Positions 38,583 to 47,446 are shown, numbered from the stretch's first letter. The stretch is 64,000 nucleotides of DNA from Gimesia benthica (GCF_009720525.1 NZ_CP043930.1:124001-188000), one strand, 5' to 3'. A program made the numbers and translations. The notes: generated by a model not told the origin, from the letters alone.

Positions 38583-39112
38583 TCACCTGAGCTCAGGCTG
38601 ACGAAACCGCGTCAACAGTCCGCTCAAACCACGCGAACCAAACACCAGTAAGAAACCCAGCAGCAGCCGGCAGGCGACCGCCACACACTGGGCCTGCAGT
38701 GTCGGGGGATCACGGCATAGTTGCTGGCTTTTTTCAACTGAAACAGTTGATACAGCACGTTTCCTAATTCGGTAATCCCCCAGGTCAGCACCAGCAGTCC
38801 CACCGCGGAAAACAGCATCGATTGAATCTGCTCGACAGTTGGTTTGGAGGAAGAAGCCTTAGCATCACTCTCCGGCAGCAGATATTTGACAATCGTCCCG
38901 GCTCCAAACCAGAGCATACAGGCCACAATTGTATAAAACGTGAACGGCATCAGTTGCAGATAAAACATCGCCGCCTTCGATGCCGGAAACTGAGCCCCCG
39001 CTCTGAAGGCCACTAACGTCATGATGAACGACGCCACCGTCTCCAGCGCCTTGATCGCATAGAATAACCCCACCAGCCGACAACCAATATATGCCACATC
39101 TTCTTTTTGCAT
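38583..39112 (-). CDS. Small multi-pass membrane protein, frame broken at a G5 run
   Basis: As read, the frame ends at 38624 (162 residues) with a tail full of Cys, Trp and Arg that looks out of frame. Adding one base to the G5 run at 38704-38708 gives a 176-residue protein ending at 38583, whose restored tail contains a normal fourth membrane helix (VACRLLLGFLLVFG). The four helices lie at about 10-35, 45-70, 95-120 and 145-160. Start ATG at 39112. Function unknown; it stands at the downstream end of a run of uncharacterised membrane genes. Confidence 0.65.
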
Positions 39113-39332
39113 GAAACTCTCTCCCGCCGAATCGAGCCGGCTACTCTGCCTGCATTATTTTCAATCTGTATCTTATCAGAATTTCATCACCATAGTGAGG
39201 GAAGTGCCTCAACAGGAACGGAAACCGGATCATTTTCTGACTTACCAATAACACCAACGCCGTCAGTCCATCTCCAGATCATATTATCCCGGCAATCACA
39301 AACCGCCTGTTCTACTTCGTCAATCGTTTTTA

Positions 39333-39683
39333 TCACTGAACCTGCCTCACCAGTACATGCACAGATTGCACTTGATCGTCACTCTCAGAATCGTAAAGTG
39401 TTGCAATTGTGCTTCGCGCGCGAGGCGGACGATGCGTGCACCGGAACACGACGCTTAAGTGACCCGGGTTCACCTGAATCGCCGTCGATTTTTCCAGTTT
39501 TTCACCGGAACAACCCGCATCGGTTCCCCCTGTCTCGTATGATTTCAAATCATTTCGGAGCACATTCAAACGGTTTCGCAGACAACTCACAAAATACTCA
39601 CTGCATTTCCCGAAGTACTCAAAGCACAATTCCCTCTTGACGCCCACCCGCCGTTCCACAAAATCAGAACCGTCGATCAGCAT
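39333..39683 (-). CDS. Hypothetical protein, weakly supported
   Basis: A 116-residue soluble frame with a plausible amino-acid mix in the second half (acidic stretch YDSESDDQVQ). No family is recognised. A plus-strand frame (39107-39640) covers the same bases and is less protein-like. It lies between the membrane-protein operon and the small membrane gene. Treat as tentative. Confidence 0.3.
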   Translation of the reverse strand: MLIDGSDFVERRVGVKRELCFEYFGKCSEYFVSCLRNRLNVLRNDLKSYETGGTDAGCSGEKLEKSTAIQVNPGHLSVVFRCTHRPPRARSTIATLYDSESDDQVQSVHVLVRQVQ

Positions 39684-39886
39684 TACTGTCGTTCTCTATC
39701 AGAAATCCGCACTACCAAATTGCTCGGCCTGGAAAGGACCAGATAGCCAGAAACAGATGGTATGCCAGGTTCCCGACCGCGCATAGCTGAACAGCAGGCG
39801 TCCCTGCAGTGCAGCAGTGAAAACCCGGAGTCGTTTTAGAGAGCTGTTCGAGTTACCCAGATCAGCAGGAACTGAGTTGCAGAGTG

Positions 39887-40663
39887 TTAGGCCCCGGTTA
39901 GATCAGTTTCTGCCACCAGTTCCGCCAGATCCCGAAACGTCTGCAGTTCCCCCAGCTCAATCCGGGCCGGTCCCAGTCGATAAGCAATGAAGTGCACCAC
40001 CAGATAAAGGGGAACCAGAATCAGAAATAAATACAACACCCGCGGCTCTACACAGGCCAGCAGTGCCCCAGCCAACCACAGCCCAATCAAACAGAAGATG
40101 ATTCGATTCAGCACCTTCTGCAATGTTGTCCGCACCACGCACACCCCGGGCAGTCGCCCCGGCACCAGCAAGAGCAGAGAACCGACCAGCGCCCTAAAAT
40201 GAGCTTTCAGATAAGGTCCCAGTTCCGTCGCAGGACCGACGTCAGACACATCAACGCCCTTCGCCTCCAGCAGTCCCCGAATCGCCAGAAACGCCGAAGC
40301 AGGGCGGCACGGCTTCCCGAAAAAAGTCTCTTCACGGATCACCGGCACAGTCACATGCTGGGCAATCAACTCGCACACGCCCCGCAACGTCTGGTCTTCT
40401 TCCGGATACAGCACTTCCTTCCACATCTGCTGGTCAAGTTCCAGTCGCCACATCGTATTTAGATAACGGGACAGATCCTTCCAGCTGTAAAATTCATAGC
40501 CCAGCTCACAATCCCATTCATCCACCGTCGTCTCAAACTGAAACTCCGTCTGCGGAAAGCGACCATACTCGCAACAATATTCAGTCCGATACCAGTCCTG
40601 CAAAACCGTCAGCACATACTCCGGCGTTGCCGGTACCCGTTCGATACACTCTGTCGATTCCAT
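39887..40663 (-). CDS. CRPASAF-block membrane protein, paralogue C
   Basis: One of three paralogues here (with 40678-41457 and 42182-42952). The ATG at 40663 follows AAGGAA with good spacing and lines up with the paralogues. Layout: VPATPEYVL at about 8-17; a helical segment ending TLRGVCELIAQH; the conserved block PVIREETFFGKPCRPASAFLAIR; two membrane helices (about 180-225); and a C-terminal GELQTFRDLAELVA. The helical segment resembles an acyl-carrier-like bundle but without the Ser that carries phosphopantetheine. Last gene of a tight operon, 14 bases after paralogue B. Function unknown. Confidence 0.75.
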   Translation of the reverse strand: MESTECIERVPATPEYVLTVLQDWYRTEYCCEYGRFPQTEFQFETTVDEWDCELGYEFYSWKDLSRYLNTMWRLELDQQMWKEVLYPEEDQTLRGVCELIAQHVTVPVIREETFFGKPCRPASAFLAIRGLLEAKGVDVSDVGPATELGPYLKAHFRALVGSLLLLVPGRLPGVCVVRTTLQKVLNRIIFCLIGLWLAGALLACVEPRVLYLFLILVPLYLVVHFIAYRLGPARIELGELQTFRDLAELVAETDLTGA

Positions 40664-40677
40664 CACAATTTCCTTAA

Positions 40678-41457
40678 TCACGCTCGCACAACCGGCGCCT
40701 CAGCCGCAATCAGCTCCGCCAGATCACGAAATGTTTTCAGTTCACCGAATTTCAACTGCTTGCCTCCCAGTCGCTGAAGTTCCCAGCGAAACAGCAGATA
40801 CATCAGGAAAAACACCCCTGGTATTAACAGGAACCAGGGACTGCGCATCCCCAGAGAAAACATCAACGCAAAAGGCAGCGTCCCCGTCATCCAGAGCAGA
40901 CTCAGATCGGCCCCTCGATACGAATCCCCGTTCATAATCGCTGGCCGGGGCAGAGTACCAGGCGACAGATTCGCAATTGTAGAGAGGAAAGTCCGGCCAT
41001 ACTGATAAGAATACGCACTCATATCTGTGGAAGGCGCGATCTCCGACACATCTGCGCCAGCTTCCTGTAACAGAGCCCGGATCGTCAGAAACGCCGAGGC
41101 AGGGCGGCACGGTTTCCCGAAGAAAGTCTCTTCACGAATCACAGGAGCAGTCGCATGCCGGGCGATCAACTCACATACACCACCCAGAGTTTTCTCATCC
41201 TCGGGCTCCAGCACCTGCTTCCATTCTTCATCTGACAGATTGATCTCCCAGAGTTCATTCTCGGCCCGTCCCAGCGGCCGCCAGTCAAGCAGGTCCATCT
41301 GTTCTCGCCACTCTTCAACCGTTGATTCGAAAGTCAATTCCTCTCGTGGGAGCATATCAAAATCAAGCAGAAAATAGAGTCGATGCTGTTCCCGAAATAC
41401 CGACAGCACATATTCCGCAGTCACCGGCTGCTTTGATATCAGCATATCGCCATCCAT
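40678..41457 (-). CDS. CRPASAF-block membrane protein, paralogue B
   Basis: A 259-residue paralogue of the genes at 39887 and 42182. TAEYVL near the start, a helical segment ending TLGGVCELIARH, then PVIREETFFGKPCRPASAFLTIR and LLQEAGADVSEIAPST, two membrane helices (about 185-230), and the C-terminal FGELKTFRDLAELIA. ATG at 41457 with an AAGGGAG ribosome site. 24 bases after the DUF4328 gene and 14 before paralogue C, so the three are surely co-transcribed. No catalytic motif is seen. Confidence 0.78.
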   Translation of the reverse strand: MDGDMLISKQPVTAEYVLSVFREQHRLYFLLDFDMLPREELTFESTVEEWREQMDLLDWRPLGRAENELWEINLSDEEWKQVLEPEDEKTLGGVCELIARHATAPVIREETFFGKPCRPASAFLTIRALLQEAGADVSEIAPSTDMSAYSYQYGRTFLSTIANLSPGTLPRPAIMNGDSYRGADLSLLWMTGTLPFALMFSLGMRSPWFLLIPGVFFLMYLLFRWELQRLGGKQLKFGELKTFRDLAELIAAEAPVVRA

Positions 41458-41481
41458 ATCATACTCCCTTTCTGATCCAGC

Positions 41482-42150
41482 TCAGACCAGTTCCCAGTAG
41501 ACTCCCAGATCTTTGTATTGCGTTACTTCATACCACTCGACAGACGCCTCATTCACCACGTAAACCATCAGGGCCGCCGCGATATTGAGAATGATCAGCG
41601 ATGCGTCTAACGCAATCGACCAGCGACTGGCCACCAGCAGTTCATCCAGTGTTTCAGCACGTGACATATAGTGTGATGTAAAACACCCGACAACACTGCT
41701 CAGCACCCACGCAGACCACCAGAGCGGTAGTACTTTGCTGTCGCTCGGTCGCTGTCTGAAGGCTTCGTAGATCTCTTTCATAATCAGATAGGGCTTCCAC
41801 ATATTCAACCCCGGAATCAAATAAACCCCTGCCGCCCAGCCCGGCGAAGCCGTTGGTTTCCCGGCTTCCACACAGTGCGCATTACGACACATTCGATAGA
41901 CCCACATCAGAAACAGGATCCCGAGCACAAAACTGAACCCCAGTTGTGTCACATTGATCAGAATGAGATGCACCAGGAGGGAACCGGCTTCATCCATCTT
42001 CACACCCACACCATTCTTCGCGGACATCAGCAGTTCATACTGCTGATAATTTTTGACGACCGCCACTCCGTCCAGAATCGCTGACAGGAGAATCAAGCTG
42101 ATCAGAACATCCGTGAATCCGGTGGACTTTTTATAAATAGAATTCGACAT
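41482..42150 (-). CDS. DUF4328 domain membrane protein
   Basis: About 222 residues from the ATG at 42150 (an ATG at 42162 is also possible; the frame is open to 42210). The DUF4328 signature is clear: FLMWVYRMCRNAH, a Pro/Gly-containing PGWAAGVYLIPGLNMWKPY block, and LPLWWSAWVL. Roughly five membrane helices. DUF4328 is uncharacterised. It is a paralogue of the gene at 44154-44816 and sits between two CRPASAF paralogues in the same operon. Confidence 0.85.
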   Translation of the reverse strand: MSNSIYKKSTGFTDVLISLILLSAILDGVAVVKNYQQYELLMSAKNGVGVKMDEAGSLLVHLILINVTQLGFSFVLGILFLMWVYRMCRNAHCVEAGKPTASPGWAAGVYLIPGLNMWKPYLIMKEIYEAFRQRPSDSKVLPLWWSAWVLSSVVGCFTSHYMSRAETLDELLVASRWSIALDASLIILNIAAALMVYVVNEASVEWYEVTQYKDLGVYWELV

Positions 42151-42181
42151 TTCAAAGATCATACTCTTTCTTTTGCACCAT

Positions 42182-42952
42182 TCACCCTCGAAACACAGCA
42201 CGCTGGGCAATCAGTTCCGACAGATCTCTGAAGGTTCGCAGGTTCCCGAATCGTACCCGGGCCGGATCACGTTCCTTAGTACCATAGGCGGCAATCACCA
42301 GGCATGCCAACACAAACAGACTCACCAGATAAGCTGCAGTCCCATACCCAACACTCAGCGGGCACAGGAGGAGATAGAATAAGATAGCCGCGGTTCCAAT
42401 CCAGTTCGTATCCCACACCGGTCGTTTCACCTGCACTGTAGGCAATACTCCCGGGGCCAGTTTGGCGATCGGTCCCAGAAACAGATCCAGGTGTTGCCGT
42501 GTTACTTTCGATAACGAAGTCGAGGGAGCAACGTCAGCGACATCAACACCCGCCTCCTGCAACAGCGAACGAATCGCCAGAAAAGCAGACGCAGGTCGAC
42601 ACGTTCGACCGATAAAAGTCTCCAGTGAAATCACCGGCATTGTCATTCGCGCGGCAATCCGTTCACAAAAATCGCGCACTGTATGCATCTGAGGACCCGA
42701 TACCACCTGCGCCCAGTCTGACTCGCTCAACCCCAGCCAGATATTCGTATAAAAACTGATCACCGCTGAGTCATAGAGCTGGCAGGCCTCAAACAGCGTA
42801 TCCAGTGGAGAATCGAGTGTCACCGGGATTTCTTCTTCCTCGGAAACAGTTAAACTTTTGCTCCACTCCTGACGCGCCTGATCCAACAGCACCTCCAGCA
42901 CATACTCCGGTGTCGCCGGCACTTCGATGAGAGAGGATGATGTTTGTTGCAT
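42182..42952 (-). CDS. CRPASAF-block membrane protein, paralogue A
   Basis: A 256-residue paralogue. VPATPEYVL at 11-19; helical carrier-like segment about 45-102 ending TVRDFCERIAARM; conserved block with C118-R-P-A-S-A-F (ETFIGRTCRPASAF) then LLQEAGVDVADVAPST (130-145); two membrane helices at about 178-222; C-terminal FGNLRTFRDLSELIA. The Ser-containing LYDSAV (59-64) falls where an acyl carrier protein would have its DSL motif, but the context is degenerate. 13 bases after the TPR gene. Function unknown. Confidence 0.78.
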   Translation of the reverse strand: MQQTSSSLIEVPATPEYVLEVLLDQARQEWSKSLTVSEEEEIPVTLDSPLDTLFEACQLYDSAVISFYTNIWLGLSESDWAQVVSGPQMHTVRDFCERIAARMTMPVISLETFIGRTCRPASAFLAIRSLLQEAGVDVADVAPSTSLSKVTRQHLDLFLGPIAKLAPGVLPTVQVKRPVWDTNWIGTAAILFYLLLCPLSVGYGTAAYLVSLFVLACLVIAAYGTKERDPARVRFGNLRTFRDLSELIAQRAVFRG

Positions 42953-42965
42953 CGTTTCGACTTTC

Positions 42966-44114
42966 TTATGGTCCCTGATCTGTCACCAGCCTGCGTCGCC
43001 GATTACGGGAAATTCTGAGAACGATCAATAATACCACCGCACCAGCCAGCATGACGTAGAGCAGAGCCCTCTGAACCAGTTGGGCAACCGGAAGCCCCGT
43101 TTTTGCTTTGAAGCCTGATTGTGCGACTTCCGGATCCGGGGCATAAGGTAACGTTGGATTCTTATAATATTTCAAATTGAATTCATGATCCAGATTTTTC
43201 CCGTTTTCAGACCAGCGATGTTCATCCGCTTCAATCCGGGCGTAATATTCTTCTGCAGTCTTGATATCCTGCTGTAATTCCGTTTCCAGCTCACTCAGTT
43301 TTTTTCCAAATTGCATCTGCAGCGTCTCAGCAGCTTTCGTTCGATATTCTTCTTTCGCTTTCGTGTCGGGAGCTTCATAAGAGGCCTTCAAATACGCCCG
43401 CGCAGCCAGCAGCTTGGAATCATCCTGCTCTCCATTCGCCAGCAGCAGATCTCCCAGCGCTTCCAGCAGGATAGGCGAACGATAATTCCCAAAACGCATC
43501 ATGCCCAGAACGCCTTTCACAGCTTTGCGGATCTCCGCCTGCCTGTCTGCTTCCGGAATCTGTTGCTGTTCGAGTACAAACGCAGTAAACCCGTTGTTTC
43601 CTCTTGGCTTTAATGGCAGGGTCGCTCCCTGTTCCCGCTGCCGTATCACATATTCCACCAGCAGCTTCTGATAGACCTCACGACCGAAATGGGCTTTCGG
43701 GTTGATTTCAATCGCCCGCTGAATATGTTCCAGCCCCTCTTCGTACCGACCGGCGTGAATCAGGAATGTCCCCAGGTTCGCTTCCGACTCATAGCGGCCT
43801 TGATCTGGCCAGCGCGCCATTTTTTCCTGAATGACCTCGATCGCCCTGTCATGCTCTCCCAGCTTTTCATACGCCACCGCCAGATCATCAAAATCAGCGA
43901 GTGACCGTTCTGCAGATGGTTTCGCACTCCGGTCTTGAACCCGCCATTGATAATATGCCTCGGAATGCCTGAGAAAATGACCGACGATCAGTTCCTGCGC
44001 GTAAGGAAACCGCTGCCGCTCCATCTGCAGGGTATCGTAATCCCAGAAACAGGCGGGCAGGGGAGTCGGCACCAGCAGCACATAAACCACAAGCAAAACG
44101 ATAGTTCTTCTCAT
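42966..44114 (-). CDS. Exported TPR protein with C-terminal membrane anchor
   Basis: A 382-residue protein: signal peptide 1-22, tetratricopeptide-like helical repeats between about 60 and 280 (DLAVAYEKLGEHDRAIEV, FLIHAGRYEEGLEHIQRAIEINP), a coiled-coil stretch, then one membrane helix at about 352-370 followed by a basic tail. Strong AAGGAG ribosome site. Between DUF4328 and paralogue A in the operon. Probably a periplasmic scaffold; no partner is known. Confidence 0.82.
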   Translation of the reverse strand: MRRTIVLLVVYVLLVPTPLPACFWDYDTLQMERQRFPYAQELIVGHFLRHSEAYYQWRVQDRSAKPSAERSLADFDDLAVAYEKLGEHDRAIEVIQEKMARWPDQGRYESEANLGTFLIHAGRYEEGLEHIQRAIEINPKAHFGREVYQKLLVEYVIRQREQGATLPLKPRGNNGFTAFVLEQQQIPEADRQAEIRKAVKGVLGMMRFGNYRSPILLEALGDLLLANGEQDDSKLLAARAYLKASYEAPDTKAKEEYRTKAAETLQMQFGKKLSELETELQQDIKTAEEYYARIEADEHRWSENGKNLDHEFNLKYYKNPTLPYAPDPEVAQSGFKAKTGLPVAQLVQRALLYVMLAGAVVLLIVLRISRNRRRRLVTDQGP

Positions 44115-44153
44115 AATTCCCGCTCCTTCTACCTGCGATTAAATCGCCCTGGC

Positions 44154-44816
44154 TCACTCCCAGTCTTCTGTCGCGGCTTCGAAATGATCGACCGCGAAAC
44201 GCTCATTACAGGCACGACTGACCGTCAGCACCATCAGGATCGCAGCCACATCCAGGAACACAGCAATCACATCCGTAATAATCGTGACCTGGACCCCTGT
44301 CATAATCTGGTCCAGTGTATCGGTCTCTGCTGCGAACCGGGTTGAGACCCGCGCCATAATGCTCGCCACAATCCAGGCGAACCACCAGAGGGGCAGGATC
44401 ATCGAATCATTCTCGCGATTAATAAATGCCTCATACGTCTCCTTCATCGCCTGGTAAGGCTTCCAGAGATTCGCAATCGGAACGAAATACCAGCCTACCG
44501 CCCAGCCCGGTGTAATATCGAGCTTGGCATTCTCAATGCTGTGGGCATTGCGACACATCCGATACACCCACATCAGGAAGATGATTCCAATGAAAATGGC
44601 CGCCGCGAGTTGGACCAGCCCGATCACCAGCTGACGTGCATCGTGTGCATTGGCCACTTCATCCGTGACTTCGGCTCCCTTCTGCACCGCGACCAGCATG
44701 TCATACAACATCACGCTGCTCCCCACGGCCACGCTGTTCAACAGGGCCGACAACACGATCAATACAACTAAGAATTTAGAAAAACCGGCTTCATCCCGGT
44801 AAGAATATTTGCTCAT
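44154..44816 (-). CDS. DUF4328 domain membrane protein
   Basis: 220 residues, five or so membrane helices, and the DUF4328 blocks IFLMWVYRMCRNAH, TPGWAVGWYFVPIANLWKPYQAMKE and LPLWWFAWIVAS. Similar over its whole length to the DUF4328 protein at 41482-42150. 39 bases before the TPR gene start. Family function is unknown. Confidence 0.88.
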   Translation of the reverse strand: MSKYSYRDEAGFSKFLVVLIVLSALLNSVAVGSSVMLYDMLVAVQKGAEVTDEVANAHDARQLVIGLVQLAAAIFIGIIFLMWVYRMCRNAHSIENAKLDITPGWAVGWYFVPIANLWKPYQAMKETYEAFINRENDSMILPLWWFAWIVASIMARVSTRFAAETDTLDQIMTGVQVTIITDVIAVFLDVAAILMVLTVSRACNERFAVDHFEAATEDWE

Positions 44817-44878
44817 TTCCTGTCTGGTTCCCGTTAATCATTGTTGTCATCTCTCAGTCAGTCACACACACCAGCCAC

Positions 44879-45240
44879 TCACATCCCGGTCTGAAACATC
44901 CCCCGGAAGAACTGGACAGCACCAAAAATAATCGCGCCCCAGGCCACCACGTAGGAGCCCCTTCGGAAGCAGCGGAATAGGTGAGTGCGGTAACCACGAT
45001 CCCGCCGATGCACCACAGGGCGCCAAACATCATGTTTTTCTGACCGGCTTCTTTCGCCTGTTGATCCCGCAGTTCATTCAGTTGCGTCACGATGATGCCC
45101 GCTGATTCTTCATCGACGCCCTGTTCCATCAGTGCCTTCTGGATCTCCTGATTCGACGCGCCGTCCCGCATCTTCTCTGCAGCAAAGTGATAGACTGCCT
45201 GGATCATTTCTTCCTGCGACGCCGCTTCTGCGTTACTCAT
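44879..45240 (-). CDS. Small membrane protein, frame broken at a G4 run
   Basis: As read, the frame runs to 44854 with an unnatural end. Adding one base at the C4 run 44958-44961 (G4 on the coding strand) restores a 120-residue protein ending at 44879, whose last part becomes YVVAWGAIIFGAVQFFRG, a typical final helix of small two-helix membrane proteins. The N-terminal half is a soluble helical domain (QEIQKALMEQGVDEESAGIIV, UBA/CUE-like in pattern), followed by a helix at about 70-88. Function unknown; directly upstream of the DUF4328 gene. Confidence 0.7.
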
Positions 45241-45509
45241 AGCTCATTCCCCCTGATGTGATGTCGTCATTCGTGCTAATGTAGAATGCAGAAGGCCACG
45301 TCGCGCGCTGTTGTGCTTCTGCCGAGCCTGTACTGGAATCAGCACAGAACACTCACACTTATACCATACTGATCACCAGTTCAAAAACGTTTTCAGAGAG
45401 AAACGTAATTAATATCAGGAATTCCCGCAGTCGTTATATGACGCCACGATTCTCAGATTTGTGCACATCAATCTTGCGCCTCAGCGCGTGCCAGCACTAG
45501 GCCACACGC
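45241..45509. other. Intergenic region inside the membrane gene cluster
   Basis: About 270 bases without a supported gene. It probably contains the promoter for the operon that starts at 45240 and runs to 39887. No clear boxes were identified. Confidence 0.4.
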
Positions 45510-45899
45510 TCATTCCATATGCTCGCGCAGGGTTTCGGTGTTCTTGAAAATCGATTCCACACACTCGCTCAAATCCTCGGAGGCGATATGCGAGTGCCCG
45601 ATATTCACCAGTTGCGAATGCACCGATTGATCCTCTTCATTCATAAAACATTCGAACGCCGCTTCAACCAGACCCTGCGCATATTTCGGACCGACACCCA
45701 GTGCCGCCAGTTGTCCCGCCACACTCGCATTGATGTCTTCTACATCCATCAGAAAGATGACCCGCCCCACACCAAACGCATAACCATACAGCGTAAAGCC
45801 CAGCACCTGGACCAGCAGTTCGTCTTCTAACTCCCACCGCGCGTCAGAGGTCACCGCCTCCATCAATGGATTCGTTTTCTCCTCCAGTCGCTCGCTCAT
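45510..45899 (-). CDS. Hypothetical acidic protein
   Basis: 129 residues, soluble, acidic, mostly helical, with a central beta/hydrophobic segment (LVQVLGFTLYGYAFGVGRVIFLMDVEDI). No family recognised. 51 bases downstream of the zinc-ribbon/carrier-like gene, same strand, so part of the same transcription unit. Confidence 0.65.
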   Translation of the reverse strand: MSERLEEKTNPLMEAVTSDARWELEDELLVQVLGFTLYGYAFGVGRVIFLMDVEDINASVAGQLAALGVGPKYAQGLVEAAFECFMNEEDQSVHSQLVNIGHSHIASEDLSECVESIFKNTETLREHME

Positions 45900-45950
45900 G
45901 ATTTCTCCTCAAGTCTGATTTCAGTCACAATCCCGTTCTCAGAAACACAG

Positions 45951-46316
45951 TCAGTGTCGCCGTGCCTCGACCACATGCGACAGGCGACCTAACAACTCAC
46001 GCACTGTTTGCGCCTGATTCAATGCCTCATAATCCACTTCTGAACCGACGACATCGACATTGTCTTCCAGCAACATCACCAGTTCGACCAGTGTCAGTGA
46101 TTCATACTCCAGTTCGCTTAACCGGGTCTCCAGTGTCACAGGGCCGGAGAGTGAGAGTTCGATCGCCGTCCGCTCCCGTTCCCAGATCGCCAGCAGCAGC
46201 GAGGCCCCCTCAATCCGGCAGCCACACACCGGACAGCAGAGCGATTCGTAGTCAAATTCCTGCTCGCGCACGACAGGAGCCGCACACAGCGGACAGTCAT
46301 TCGGTCGACCGATCAT
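45951..46316 (-). CDS. Zinc ribbon fused to an acyl-carrier-protein-like domain
   Basis: 121 residues. N-terminal zinc ribbon with C8-x2-C11 and C28-x2-C31 (plus C27 and C33). From about 60 onward the sequence follows the acyl carrier protein pattern: LEYESLTLVELVMLLED with S73 at the phosphopantetheine position, then a third helix ending QTVRELLGRLSHVV. A carrier role for acyl or aminoacyl groups is inferred; that S73 is modified is not shown. 13 bases after the TIGR03067-like gene. Such fusions are unusual, and the neighbouring paralogues look like degenerate carriers. Confidence 0.7.
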   Translation of the reverse strand: MIGRPNDCPLCAAPVVREQEFDYESLCCPVCGCRIEGASLLLAIWERERTAIELSLSGPVTLETRLSELEYESLTLVELVMLLEDNVDVVGSEVDYEALNQAQTVRELLGRLSHVVEARRH

Positions 46317-46329
46317 TACGGAACACCTG

Positions 46330-47199
46330 CTAAAATATCGTGGCTGACTTTTCCGGCTTTGCTTCAGGCTTCGCTTCTGGTTTGGCTTCTGGTTTAGCTT
46401 CCGACTTCAAGAGCGGATCATCACTCGTCTTTCTGATCTCCAGTTCCTTCACTCCCAGGTCCTGGCACAGTTTAATCACCTTGTTCGTGAATTCCATATC
46501 CGCTTTCTGATCTACCGCCAGCGTGACCTGCTTCGGTTTATATTTTTCCAGGTGCGCTTTCAGCTCATCCAGATCCATCTCTCGATACTTGTTCTGATGG
46601 CGATGCCCCACAAAGATATGATCACCCGGCATCACCGTGATGATATTCAGCTGCGCGGGCGTCAATTTCGTCTGCTTCTGTCTGTCCGCGTCCTCATCCT
46701 TTACGCGGTTCCAGACCCAGAACGCTGGCTCAGGCAGATAATTCCGATACTTTTCCTCTCTAAACAGGCCCGGCACATCAAAAAAACGATCTCCCTGGAT
46801 GCGATACAGAAACGAAGCGCCCTGACCAGGTTTTCCGCCGACGGGATAATACGTAAAGATCTTCAAATCCCCGTCTTTCTGCAGAATGAATTCTACCTGC
46901 CATTCACGAGCCAATTTCCCCTGCAGGTTATAACGCCGCATCGTTTCTATGTTCCCTTCGATCATTTTCACGCTGCGAATAGTGGGTGCTCCTTTGAGTT
47001 CATTGCCGTGGTACAGTTCCCACATCCCCTGCAGCTTCTTCAGATCCTCTTTCAGTTCCGGATCATTTTCCGAAGTCCGCGGTTCCTCATCTGCCTGCAC
47101 TGCCAGCGGTGCAACCGTGAACATCGCCAGCCCCAGACAGCAAAACCAGACATTTCGTACCAAGGTGCGTTGAATCTGCACCAGATCGTGAACGATCAT
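46330..47199 (-). CDS. Exported TIGR03067-like protein with ExbD-like C-terminal domain
   Basis: 289 residues from the ATG at 47199 (good AGGAG site; frame open to 47229). Signal peptide to about 37 (cleavage near VQADEE). The N-terminal half starts with a LKKLQGMWEL pattern typical of TIGR03067/lipocalin-like planctomycete proteins. The C-terminal domain (KPKQVTLAVDQKADMEFTNKVIKLCQDLGVKELEI) resembles the periplasmic domain of ExbD/TolR. It ends in a low-complexity EAKP repeat encoded by 12-base repeats at about 46352-46403. First gene of the unit that includes the zinc-ribbon/carrier protein. Confidence 0.7.
   Translation of the reverse strand: MIVHDLVQIQRTLVRNVWFCCLGLAMFTVAPLAVQADEEPRTSENDPELKEDLKKLQGMWELYHGNELKGAPTIRSVKMIEGNIETMRRYNLQGKLAREWQVEFILQKDGDLKIFTYYPVGGKPGQGASFLYRIQGDRFFDVPGLFREEKYRNYLPEPAFWVWNRVKDEDADRQKQTKLTPAQLNIITVMPGDHIFVGHRHQNKYREMDLDELKAHLEKYKPKQVTLAVDQKADMEFTNKVIKLCQDLGVKELEIRKTSDDPLLKSEAKPEAKPEAKPEAKPEKSATIF
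46352..46403. repeat. 12-base tandem repeat encoding (KPEA)n
   Basis: Four near-identical 12-base units at the 3' end of the TIGR03067-like gene encode a Lys-Pro-Glu-Ala tail. Likely variable in length between strains. Confidence 0.7.
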
Positions 47200-47446
47200 T
47201 TCACACTCCTGTAGATTGAATGAGCACACTTATAGCGACAGCATGCATACGTCACAGACTGTGATCGGAAGAAATGCGAACCGCCATCGCGGCTCGGGCA
47301 GAGTCTCCTCCTCACGCAGAAAAACCTACTGCGAGACTGTCACGCTTCGATTGAGACTAGTGCCAGCTTCAAAGTAGCACTCAGGACTGCAGACTGCAAG
47401 CAGTTTCTCCAGAGCAGGGGGCGTCCCTGCAAGATCTTTGAAAACC

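Noticed and set aside
46552..47214. A 220-codon plus-strand frame across the TIGR03067-like gene
   Set aside because: The minus-strand protein has a signal peptide, ribosome site and a recognisable domain; the opposite frame has none.
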